Source: a virus. From it: a DNA stretch of 31,080 nt. The translations under genes and the position numbers were made by a program. Of the stretch, positions 23,796 through 30,771 are shown piece after piece; the stretch's first letter is position 1; every line of letters starts with the position of its first letter. Under the pieces are notes generated by a model. The model was given only the letters and a program-made list of their open reading frames with translations, was not told the DNA's origin and made no database searches. The stretch covers positions 1-31,080 of IMG/VR virus record IMGVR_UViG_3300020406_000016, one strand, 5' to 3'.

Positions 23796-25751
23796 TCATA
23801 TTTGCGCCTTATCAGGCGCCGCTCTTGGTGGGCGCATTGTAGGCAATGCATTCATTGCTGAGACACCTGTTCCATTAAGAGCGTTGTTTACTAAAACGTA
23901 TATTTCAGGGTTGCTGGCTCGTAGTCGGGCCAGCGACCTATATCTGTCTACCTCATCCATCTTTTTTAGCTCTGACGTTAATCTTTTAGCCGAAGCGAAA
24001 AGGTCCACCATGTTACCGGAAGCCCCCTGATTGATAGGGCTCTGGTCAACCCCAGCAACCTGTTCAGGAGCTGCCTGTTGTTGTGGCTGCTCAGCACCCT
24101 CCTGCTGAGGCTGTTGTTGTTCAGGCTGTTGTTGAGGAGTCTCTTGCTGCTGTTGCTGGCCGGCTTGCTGCTGCTGCTGCTGTCCAGGAGGTGGCCCCAT
24201 CTGAGCCTGAGCCTCCTGCTGGAGCATTTGTGATTGGATTTGGTACCGAGTCTGTATAAGCATGGATTCGCCCTGCGACTCGGTCTGCGCGACCATGTTG
24301 TCTCTACTCTGTTTCGCAAACCGCTTGCCTTCCGCAGCTATCAGCTCTTGCTCATTCTCAAAGTTAAAGTCTCTACTTTCTAAGAATGTTCTTCTTGAAA
24401 TCATACCAGCGTTGGCGAGGTTCATATCGAAGCTAGCGCGCTGTATGTCATCTGCCATCTTGAATGGCTTAAAACGAAGAGGTATCTTAGGAAGGTCTAA
24501 AAAGGTGGCGACATGGTCTCGAATAAAGCATACGAGACGAAGCATATCTTGACGATTCCCAAGGAACTCATTTTCGAGTGCGCGTAGGTTTACAGAAGCC
24601 CCACTATACTGAGCCTCCCCGTAGAAGAACCCTGTGGGCACACCCATACCAGCAATAATCTGGTCGTTGTATATTCTGACCTCCTGGTGAAGAAGAAGGC
24701 CCCTTCCCTGACCGCCTATCATCTGATACCCAACCGGAACAGGCATGACCGGGATGTGGTTGTTATCCAAGCGCCACTTTTTTATCTGGGACTCTACTTC
24801 GTTCTGCCAATCTTGTAGATTGATCTGGGCATAAGGATTGTTGCCGTCCGCAGTTATCTGGGGAAACATAACCCGCATGGGCACAATATGCTCAAGTGCG
24901 ACCGCTTCCTGCGCTTTACGAAGTACTTGTAAAAAGAAAATGTCCTTTAGCACCGGCAAGATAAGAGGGGCTCCCCAGCCGTTATCAGCGGGCTCCCTAG
25001 ATATTGAGGGTCGCTTTGAATGAAACAGCTTGTCTGTCTCAAGAAGAATCGCCTTTTTCTTGCGAACAGCCTCGATAAATGCTTGAGGAATCGTCTCGAT
25101 GACTTCAGGCTTACCCAGCATAATGTCGTTTTTTAGGTGCTGGGGCATTGTGTAGTAGTACAGCTTGTTTGCGGTCACCTCATTATTCTTGATAGTGATT
25201 GACTTAGGGTTCCACCTGATAAGTTTAATCTTGCTCGCGGACCTTAGAGGCTCATCTTTGACCTTTGCAGGACCTCCAGCTCCGCAGGACTGGCAATCGA
25301 TATGGAAGTTGAAACCCTTCCACTTGTACTTGCTATTTCTTACGTCGTAGTCAGCACCACAGTTTTTACAGATCAGGACCTTCTTAAATGGAAACGAAAC
25401 GCTGGTAAAGCTGTTGCCATAGGTGTATCGATCTAAATTAGTCTCTATGAGGAACTGTCGCATGAGGAACGTGTCCTCAAACAGATGCTTATAGCTCTCA
25501 GTAATCCCCTTGTTGTCATCTTCATAGATCAAGTCGGTTATGGGGTATGTCGCTAACTTATTTGTAATTGAGCTGATTAGCGGATTCGTAAGCTGGTAGT
25601 ATGAGCACCAATCGAAACAACCCTTGATTGTTTTGGGTATGTAGTTTTGTGCTACATCAAAAAACGGTGAAGGGTAGAACGATTCGGGTCGCCCAACAGC
25701 CTTTGCGCGAGTCTTAGAAGAACCGCCTAATGAATATCTTGGTCCGGCCAT
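23796..25751 (-). CDS. Portal protein with zinc ribbon and Gln-rich tail
   Basis: This 651-aa protein starts at an ATG at 25751 with AGAGG upstream. The core has portal features: NPLISSITNKLATYPITD near the N-terminus, an LDRYTYGNSFTSV segment (106-118), a central helical stem region, and IYNDQIIAGMGVPTGFFYGE (360-379) followed by SVNLRALENEFL. The last two match the 'AxxxGVPxxLL/F...N' segment of portal families. An insert with C128-x2-C131 and C153-x2-C156 should bind zinc. Residues about 507-565 are Gln-rich low complexity. The C-terminal 80 residues are helical (VDLFASAKRLTSELKKMDE). Portals form the dodecameric DNA gate at the capsid vertex. The family call is fairly firm; the zinc insert and Q tail are direct observations. 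Confidence 0.78.
   Translation of the reverse strand: MAGPRYSLGGSSKTRAKAVGRPESFYPSPFFDVAQNYIPKTIKGCFDWCSYYQLTNPLISSITNKLATYPITDLIYEDDNKGITESYKHLFEDTFLMRQFLIETNLDRYTYGNSFTSVSFPFKKVLICKNCGADYDVRNSKYKWKGFNFHIDCQSCGAGGPAKVKDEPLRSASKIKLIRWNPKSITIKNNEVTANKLYYYTMPQHLKNDIMLGKPEVIETIPQAFIEAVRKKKAILLETDKLFHSKRPSISREPADNGWGAPLILPVLKDIFFLQVLRKAQEAVALEHIVPMRVMFPQITADGNNPYAQINLQDWQNEVESQIKKWRLDNNHIPVMPVPVGYQMIGGQGRGLLLHQEVRIYNDQIIAGMGVPTGFFYGEAQYSGASVNLRALENEFLGNRQDMLRLVCFIRDHVATFLDLPKIPLRFKPFKMADDIQRASFDMNLANAGMISRRTFLESRDFNFENEQELIAAEGKRFAKQSRDNMVAQTESQGESMLIQTRYQIQSQMLQQEAQAQMGPPPGQQQQQQAGQQQQQETPQQQPEQQQPQQEGAEQPQQQAAPEQVAGVDQSPINQGASGNMVDLFASAKRLTSELKKMDEVDRYRSLARLRASNPEIYVLVNNALNGTGVSAMNALPTMRPPRAAPDKAQI
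24057..24235 (-). repeat. Low-complexity CAG/CAA tract encoding the portal Gln-rich tail
   Basis: On the plus strand this reads as runs of TTG, CTG and GCTG triplets (for example CTGCTGCTGCTG near 24165-24182). In the portal frame it encodes Gln runs broken by Pro, Glu, Ala and Gly. Mixed CAG and CAA codons suggest selection at protein level rather than recent slippage alone. Confidence 0.75.
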
Positions 25752-25762
25752 TATTCAAACCT

Positions 25763-26416
25763 CTACGGAATAAGTCTTTTCAATTGGGAAAGAAGCATCC
25801 TTGAGGTGCTTTCCTGAAAGTCACGTACTGAATAAGATTTCATAAGCTGAACGTCATCAGTATTCTGCCCATCAAAAAGTGGTTTAGCGCCAGAAGAATA
25901 GGCCCGTTGTACCCTCTCCTGTGCCGAGCCCACAAAGGGCCTAATAAATTTGTTGCAAGGCTCTAGAGAGCCTGGTCCGTAGACCATTCCATAGTCTAGC
26001 ATGCTTGCTCCACAGTATTTCAGTACCTCATCAGATACGCGAGCGTTTTCTTTTATCTGAGATAGGACGTCTATCGCGAAAGCTGCTCTATGAGGAGAAG
26101 GCTTTTGTATAAGGTCAAACCTGGGTGAAGACCCAACTAAGCCCGCGCAGACAAGATCGAATATCTCCCACCTTTCGTAGGGACTGTCGCTTAAATGAGC
26201 GGTTCTAACAGCTTGGATTTTATTCTTGTTTAGCTCAGACACACTTCCGCCCCACGTGCTGCGTATCTCATGCCAACACGTTTCGGGCTCCCACGCTAAA
26301 CAATCTGGACCAAACTTAGAGATCATAAGAAGGTTCAGAATTAACGGGTGAGTGTCTCTGTGCGTAAACGCCTGCTTGGTTGTTTTTGGACCAAGGTAAG
26401 CTTCTTCAGCCTTCAT
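25763..26416 (-). CDS. Unknown protein adjacent to the portal, 217 aa
   Basis: I choose the ATG at 26416 over the TTG one codon earlier. The gene overlaps the end of the upstream gene by 11 bases, indicating coupling. The protein is mostly helical, with CLAWEPETCWHEIRSTWG (about 54-71) and VSELNKNKIQAVRTAH (about 74-89), then SPHRAAFAIDVLSQIK, and a basic C-terminus (LLSQLKRLIP). It has no K-x-A-S motif and no enzymatic signature. It lies 12 bases before the portal gene. I have the impression that similar proteins accompany portals in other large phages, so a connector or portal-associated role is possible, but I cannot assign it. Confidence 0.55.
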   Translation of the reverse strand: MKAEEAYLGPKTTKQAFTHRDTHPLILNLLMISKFGPDCLAWEPETCWHEIRSTWGGSVSELNKNKIQAVRTAHLSDSPYERWEIFDLVCAGLVGSSPRFDLIQKPSPHRAAFAIDVLSQIKENARVSDEVLKYCGASMLDYGMVYGPGSLEPCNKFIRPFVGSAQERVQRAYSSGAKPLFDGQNTDDVQLMKSYSVRDFQESTSRMLLSQLKRLIP

Positions 26417-27404
26417 CAACGTCGATCATCCGTGCGATTGCTTGTTTATGGGTAACGGGGAGACTGGATAGAACGTTTAATGGGTCTGCCACAAACTCGT
26501 CAGTGAATGATGCGCCGAAAGCCTCGGAAAGCTTGTCTTGACCACCAACGTTCAACCAACCAGTCACCTTGTCAGCAGTATACTCTTTGCCGCCCACTTC
26601 TACAGGACGGTTTACACTTGCTGACTTTGTGATGGAATCGCCAAAAACACTCGCGTACGCGTCAGGTATTACTCGATTATATTGATGAGTAATCTCATGT
26701 GAGACGTCGAAGTTATGGAGTGCTGCTGCAACATCATCAGGGCTCTCACTCGATACCATAGAGGCAATCTTATTAAGTTCCTCTGCCGCAGCGTCATCTC
26801 TAAGCAGCATCTTGCGAAGGTCAATAGCCATGGCTAAGTCACTTCCCAGACCAGCCGATGCGTACTTCTCGACCATATCAGGAAGTTTCTCAAAGAAGTC
26901 TGCGCTTGCCTCTTTGACTTGGAAAGCTAATCGGCGCTTGCCTCTTGGGGAAAGTCCGGCGAAGGCATCCTCAAGAACATCAACACTGTCATCTCCTTCT
27001 AAGCCGAACAGTTTCTGTAACGTAAAATCGTCGGCGGATTCGCTATAACCAAGCTCCATAGACGCAGTCTTAGTAATCTCTTCAGGAACGGTGAAGCCAA
27101 AACCCTTAAGCGCCTTTTGAATGTTGACAGCTGCGGTCTTCTGCAACTTGTCAGGAAGCGCGTCGCCGTTCTCAGAGAAGTAGATTGCACTAGCTAGTGC
27201 GTTACCGGCATCGACGACTGGGTACTTAAACTGCCGACCAAAGTCAGTATCGATGACTAATGCGTAGTCGCTATCGTGCCGCTGGCTAGCATCACTCAAG
27301 TCTACGGCAGTCTTAATTACAGGGGGAACACCCTTCTCAGCAAAGGCCTTTTTCAGGAGAAGACCACCATCGTCATAGTGGTCCATTATATCGTTCAGTT
27401 TCAT
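26406..27404 (-). CDS. First gene of the late operon in view: motif-rich virion-type protein
   Basis: The ATG at 27404 is preceded by GAGGTGAGG, so I prefer it to the TTG at 27422; the product is 332 aa. An N-terminal domain contains SDYALVIDTDFGRQFKYPVV (45-64) followed by an aliphatic helix and LPDKLQKTAAVNIQKAL. The rest is helical. Motif-like sites fall at about residues 31 (KTAV), 89 (KTAA), 112 (KTAS), 164 (KEAS), 180 (KYAS), 212 (KIAS) and 260 (KSAS). An HEITH sequence at 236-240 matches the HExxH zinc-protease signature, but no third ligand or surrounding fold is evident. It is a probable virion protein processed during assembly; function is unknown. Confidence 0.6.
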   Translation of the reverse strand: MKLNDIMDHYDDGGLLLKKAFAEKGVPPVIKTAVDLSDASQRHDSDYALVIDTDFGRQFKYPVVDAGNALASAIYFSENGDALPDKLQKTAAVNIQKALKGFGFTVPEEITKTASMELGYSESADDFTLQKLFGLEGDDSVDVLEDAFAGLSPRGKRRLAFQVKEASADFFEKLPDMVEKYASAGLGSDLAMAIDLRKMLLRDDAAAEELNKIASMVSSESPDDVAAALHNFDVSHEITHQYNRVIPDAYASVFGDSITKSASVNRPVEVGGKEYTADKVTGWLNVGGQDKLSEAFGASFTDEFVADPLNVLSSLPVTHKQAIARMIDVDEG

Positions 27405-27496
27405 ATTCCTCACCTCACACAAGGAGACTCAAGTTTTTGGTATAAGCACTTCGGCATTCAGGGTGCCATAACGTTTAATTTCAACAAGGAGATATC
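27405..27496. promoter_or_regulatory. Divergent control region between late and plus-strand operons
   Basis: The 92 bases between divergent genes contain, on the plus strand, TGGTATAAG at 27438-27446. This matches an extended -10 element (TG-N-TATAAT-like) without a good -35. It would start transcription near 27453, about 45 bases before the first ATG. A small inverted repeat GGCA/TGCC (27453-27467) follows, then AAGGAG. The minus side ends in GAGGTGAGG before the late gene. I cannot identify a promoter for the minus operon, as expected if it uses the phage's own polymerase. Confidence 0.4.
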
Positions 27497-27763
27497 ATGA
27501 CTGATAATACTAAGGACGAACTGGAAGTGGAAGTTCCCCTTAAATTTGACACAAAAACTAACACAATTAGAGCGTTGGTCTTCGGTCTTCAGAAGGGCAT
27601 TGACCACTTACTACAGTCCTATACTCAATATCAAAACACAGCATCCCCTAAAGTTTCCGTTAAGGTTCCCACGGTAATCGTTGACCGCAGCAGTGAACAC
27701 ACGGAAACTGATGGGACTGTATATGAAGATACATCAGAAGACCAGGAATCAGAAGACCTATAG
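27497..27763 (+). CDS. Small acidic protein, first gene of the plus-strand operon
   Basis: The ATG at 27497 has an excellent AAGGAG site seven bases upstream. The product is 88 aa. The ordered part (about 12-60) begins EVPLKFDTKTNTIRALVFGL and continues as a helix; the last 25 residues are Asp/Glu/Ser/Thr rich and disordered. No family is recognised. It leads an operon containing an HTH regulator, a helicase and a UDG-like protein, so it may be an early or middle accessory or regulatory protein. Confidence 0.6.
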   Translation: MTDNTKDELEVEVPLKFDTKTNTIRALVFGLQKGIDHLLQSYTQYQNTASPKVSVKVPTVIVDRSSEHTETDGTVYEDTSEDQESEDL

Positions 27764-27771
27764 GAGAATAA

Positions 27772-28212
27772 ATGGCTAACGATTCACACCTCTGCGGACT
27801 GCTAGTCAGTCTCCGACAGAGCAGAGAGTACTCGATTAGAAGGATGGCAGAGGTGTGCGGAGTTAGCCGTGAAGCAATAAGGAAGTACGAGAAAGGGCTT
27901 CTGTTACCCTCAAATCAAACTTTGAAACAGATGTTCGATAGTCTCGGGGTAACCCCTGAAGAGTCCAATGAGGCTAGACGAATATTAATATCAGTATACC
28001 AAGCGCGCAGGGCCAGATCTGGTGGAGACATCAGGTCCTTTGGTCCTGCTGCTCAGGCGGAGATCGAGTCTATGACGAGCAGTGATGACCGCATAGACGA
28101 GAAAGCTGACGCCTTGGTCGAAGTCTTTTACAACCAACTTGGTACTGAGCGAAAGAGTGAGAGCTTCACATATTTCCTAAAGAACCAAATTCTTGGAATA
28201 CTAAGGAGCTAA
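27772..28212 (+). CDS. XRE/Cro-type helix-turn-helix regulator
   Basis: This 146-aa protein has an AGGAG site six bases before the ATG. Residues about 9-60 form a lambda-repressor-like HTH: LVSLRQSREYSIRRMAEVCG, then the recognition helix SREAIRKYEKG and the closing LPSNQTLKQMFDSLGV. The remaining 80 residues are helical and lack a recognisable protease or ligand domain, so this is not a LexA-like self-cleaving repressor. It is probably a dimeric DNA-binding regulator acting on phage promoters, possibly the divergent region just upstream. No integrase is seen in the window, so a lysogeny role is not supported. Confidence 0.78.
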   Translation: MANDSHLCGLLVSLRQSREYSIRRMAEVCGVSREAIRKYEKGLLLPSNQTLKQMFDSLGVTPEESNEARRILISVYQARRARSGGDIRSFGPAAQAEIESMTSSDDRIDEKADALVEVFYNQLGTERKSESFTYFLKNQILGILRS

Positions 28213-28215
28213 CTC

Positions 28216-29631
28216 ATGAGCTATAAAAATACGTATCTGCCTGAAGAAGACGATGGCCGTTCCTGTAAAGGTTCGGCCATTTTCTCATGCGACATGTGGA
28301 TACCGTTAGAATCAATCCGAAACGTTGACGCCCTGCTAAGAGCTGCAACTTTCAGCACCGTTAACACAAGGACAGGTGACGTATCTAGTATCTGCTTGGG
28401 GCGCATAAGAGAAGGACACGTAACCGTCGCTCGGCACCTTTTTACTGATGATGAGTGGTCTGAGCGTATTGTCCCCTTCTCCAAGCCGTCTGTACAGTAT
28501 GAGACTGTTGACTTTGGTGACAAGATCACGCCAAGAAACGAAGCTCAACAGGCAGCTTGGGAGGCTTTCTCCAAGGCCGATCACGGAGTACTAAACCTTG
28601 CGTGTGGCAAGGGTAAGACCGTCATGGCGCTGAAAAAGATAGCGCAGCGCGGCAATCCTGCCATAATTATCGTCAATAATTCAGGGCTTATGGAACAGTG
28701 GGTAGAGCGTGCAACAGAGTTCCTGTCGGTCACCAGAGAGGACATAGGTATAGTACAAGGAAAACGTGCTGAGTGGGACAAGCCCATGGTTATAGCAATG
28801 GTCCAAACTCTTGCCAATCGCGCAGTATCTGGTGAGGTACCAATCGAAGCTAGACGCAGGTTCGGCACAGTCATATTCGATGAGGTTCACCACCTTTCCG
28901 CACACAAGTTTTCCAAAACCGCGCCTCTTTTTTATGGTGCTAGATATGGGCTTACTGCCACTCCTGTCAGAGAGGACGGTCTTGAAGGGGTTTACTACGC
29001 TCAGATAGGCGGGATTTTTTACACGGACGTAACCAGTGATTTGAATGCGGATATCTATGTAAAAGAACTAAACACAAGCCCACCAATCGATCCCTCGGAC
29101 ATACTCGACGTCACAGGCGAGTTCAGCGTCGGCAAGCTATACAAATTTTTAAGCGAACAGCGTATTCGTAACGAAGAATTGCTTGAACTTTTGGAGTCTG
29201 CATTGTCCTCTGGTAGAAGAGTCATTTGTCTCACACACAGCAAAGATCACCCAGAAATTTTGTCTAACATGATTGTGGACAGGGCATCATGGAAGTCGTA
29301 TAAGGTTGGGGTGGTGACTGGTTCCACACCAGGGGAGCTGAGGACCGAAATCATTGCAAGTAGCGACATTACCTTCGCAACATTTCAAGTTGCAAAAGAG
29401 GGTCTTGATGCACCTGCTCTCGACACGGTGGTCTTCGCTACGCCCTTTTCTAGCTGGGGAGGTTTTCAGCAAGGTAAGGGCAGAGTTGAGAGAAACTACT
29501 CTGGTAAAAAGTCACCATTAGCAATTCTTATTGATGACGTAAAAATAGCACCAGCACACAAGATGTGTCAGAAATTGAGGAGGAAGATTGTCACTCGAAG
29601 ACACAAAGTCAAAGTCATACGCGCAAATTGA
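28216..29631 (+). CDS. XPB/UvsW-like superfamily 2 DNA helicase
   Basis: This 471-aa protein starts at an ATG at 28216 with AAGGAG in the end of the HTH gene. The motifs are LNLACGKGKTV (126-136, Walker A), IFDEVHHL (220-227, DEVH box), GLTATP (245-250, motif III), THSKDH (340-345), ATFQVAKEGLDAP (388-400, motif V) and QQGKGRVER (418-426, motif VI). The arrangement fits the XPB/UvsW/COG1061 group, helicases used in recombination, fork restart and repair. The N-terminal 100 residues are family-specific and unassigned. It is linked to a UDG-like gene, which overlaps its 3' end by 44 bases. The context suggests replication or repair early in infection. Confidence 0.85.
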   Translation: MSYKNTYLPEEDDGRSCKGSAIFSCDMWIPLESIRNVDALLRAATFSTVNTRTGDVSSICLGRIREGHVTVARHLFTDDEWSERIVPFSKPSVQYETVDFGDKITPRNEAQQAAWEAFSKADHGVLNLACGKGKTVMALKKIAQRGNPAIIIVNNSGLMEQWVERATEFLSVTREDIGIVQGKRAEWDKPMVIAMVQTLANRAVSGEVPIEARRRFGTVIFDEVHHLSAHKFSKTAPLFYGARYGLTATPVREDGLEGVYYAQIGGIFYTDVTSDLNADIYVKELNTSPPIDPSDILDVTGEFSVGKLYKFLSEQRIRNEELLELLESALSSGRRVICLTHSKDHPEILSNMIVDRASWKSYKVGVVTGSTPGELRTEIIASSDITFATFQVAKEGLDAPALDTVVFATPFSSWGGFQQGKGRVERNYSGKKSPLAILIDDVKIAPAHKMCQKLRRKIVTRRHKVKVIRAN

Positions 29632-30241
29632 AGACTTAGTATTCAAGTACTCAAGCTGTGACTCTTGTGGTTTGGGTGCGAATCGAAAAGTCTTAATACG
29701 CGGATTGGGCTCCTATGGGGCTGATATCGTACTTGTTGTCGATAGAACCAGTGTTCAGTCGGCCATTCATGGGAACCTATTTGGTGGAAAAGAGGGGTCC
29801 ATTCTAAACTACATCATAAGATTCGCAGATATGCCTACTGATAAGTTGTGGGTTACCCCAAGCGTATCTTGTCCAACCGAGAAGTTGGTTCCTGGGAAAC
29901 GTATTAAAGAGGTGTTCGGGGCACCCAAAGACGCCTGCATAAAAGCATGCGTACCCCGGCTTCACGAAGAAATTAGAATTATCGACCCTAACATGCTGAT
30001 AGCAATGGGACCGTCATCAGTGAAGGCGCTGAGGGTGGGAGCGTCTTTTACATCAGTTCACAGACGGGTCGTCGAAGCAACAATCGTAGGTGAGAGCGTT
30101 GACTATAAGCTGCCGGTGATGGTCATCGACAGCATATTGACCTTGCTAAGGTCCGCCCAAAACCCTGGAAAAATATGGAATAAGAACATCGCTGACCTAC
30201 GGTCGGCTGTGCAAATATCCAAACAATTAAAGGAGTTATAG
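29588..30241 (+). CDS. Family 4-like uracil-DNA glycosylase fold with Fe-S ligands but degenerate catalytic motifs
   Basis: The start is TTG at 29588 behind an excellent GAGGAGGA site, inside the helicase gene; the product is 217 aa. Cys spacing C24-x2-C27-x67-C95-x21-C117 matches the 4Fe-4S ligands of family 4 UDGs. HGNLFGGKEGSILNYII (61-77) matches the 'GxPFVGxxGxxL' strand-helix, PNMLIAMGPSSVKAL (134-148) the 'PxxIxxLGxxAxxxL' strand, and SILTLLRSAQNPGKIW (182-197) the C-terminal helix. The GEAPG motif is replaced by VDRTS (51-55), and the C-terminal H-P-S motif by DSI. Classical uracil excision therefore looks unlikely. It may be a structural or DNA-binding relative, like the UDG-like domains attached to some phage polymerases. 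Confidence 0.72.
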   Translation: MSLEDTKSKSYAQIEDLVFKYSSCDSCGLGANRKVLIRGLGSYGADIVLVVDRTSVQSAIHGNLFGGKEGSILNYIIRFADMPTDKLWVTPSVSCPTEKLVPGKRIKEVFGAPKDACIKACVPRLHEEIRIIDPNMLIAMGPSSVKALRVGASFTSVHRRVVEATIVGESVDYKLPVMVIDSILTLLRSAQNPGKIWNKNIADLRSAVQISKQLKEL

Positions 30242-30244
30242 GAA

Positions 30245-30691
30245 ATGAATGACAAGCAGATCATGGCACTGATCGAAGAACGTATTGCAGAGCTGGATGA
30301 GGCACGTGTGCACTTGACGGAGATGCACAGTGAGCACCCGGATCTTTTGGAGGAGTATTCTCAGGTAACTGAGCGTTACAACACCTCTTTCGATGCTGTG
30401 AAAAACTTGCTGAAGGAGCTTAAGACTCCAGACGCTGTGAAGGTTTCTAGTTTCAGCCGTGATCGGAAGACATTCAGTACCAAGTATCGACCCAACTTAT
30501 TACCGTCAAATATCCTCACAATGCCTGGCATTGTTAAAGACATTGATTCCAAGAAAGTTGAGCAATACTTGGCTAGCGGCGAGATTAATTTCAAGGACGT
30601 AGAAAAGGCGTCCTATGAGTACTCACGTGCACCTAGCGTACGCACAGACATCAAGAGGGCGCAATTGCCATCATTGGTGTTGGCGAAGTGA
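30245..30691 (+). CDS. Unknown coiled-coil protein, 148 aa
   Basis: The ATG at 30245 follows AAAGGAG closely and lies three bases after the UDG-like stop. Residues 1-62 are a charged helix or coiled coil (MALIEERIAELDEARVHL). The middle is basic with Pro (YRPNLLPSNILTMPGIVKD), and the end contains EKASYEYS, a single match to the late motif that I regard as background. No enzymatic motif is seen. It is co-transcribed with the helicase and UDG-like genes, so a role in DNA metabolism is possible. Function is unknown. Confidence 0.58.
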   Translation: MNDKQIMALIEERIAELDEARVHLTEMHSEHPDLLEEYSQVTERYNTSFDAVKNLLKELKTPDAVKVSSFSRDRKTFSTKYRPNLLPSNILTMPGIVKDIDSKKVEQYLASGEINFKDVEKASYEYSRAPSVRTDIKRAQLPSLVLAK

Positions 30692-30717
30692 GTGAGTGCA
30701 GAGCGAAACTAACAACA

Positions 30718-30747
30718 ACCCTTGTCCTTTCTCATGGGGGCAAGGGT
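30718..30747. other. 10-bp imperfect hairpin between plus-strand genes
   Basis: ACCCTTG(T)CC pairs with GG(G)CAAGGGT around a ten-base loop, with one T-G wobble. It sits in the 80-base gap before the last partial gene. It is followed by an A-rich stretch, not a T-run, so it is not a canonical plus-strand terminator. It may be a processing or mRNA-stability hairpin. Confidence 0.45.
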
Positions 30748-30771
30748 AAACAAAAAAGCACGAGGCAGAGA

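Noticed and set aside
23978-24319. Alternative minus-strand frame through the Gln-rich portal tract
   Set aside because: It arises from the triplet repeat read in another frame (Ser/Leu/Asn runs) and has no start signal.
30718-30747. Hairpin as an intrinsic terminator
   Set aside because: No T-run follows on the plus strand, and the next gene starts 25 bases later in the same direction.
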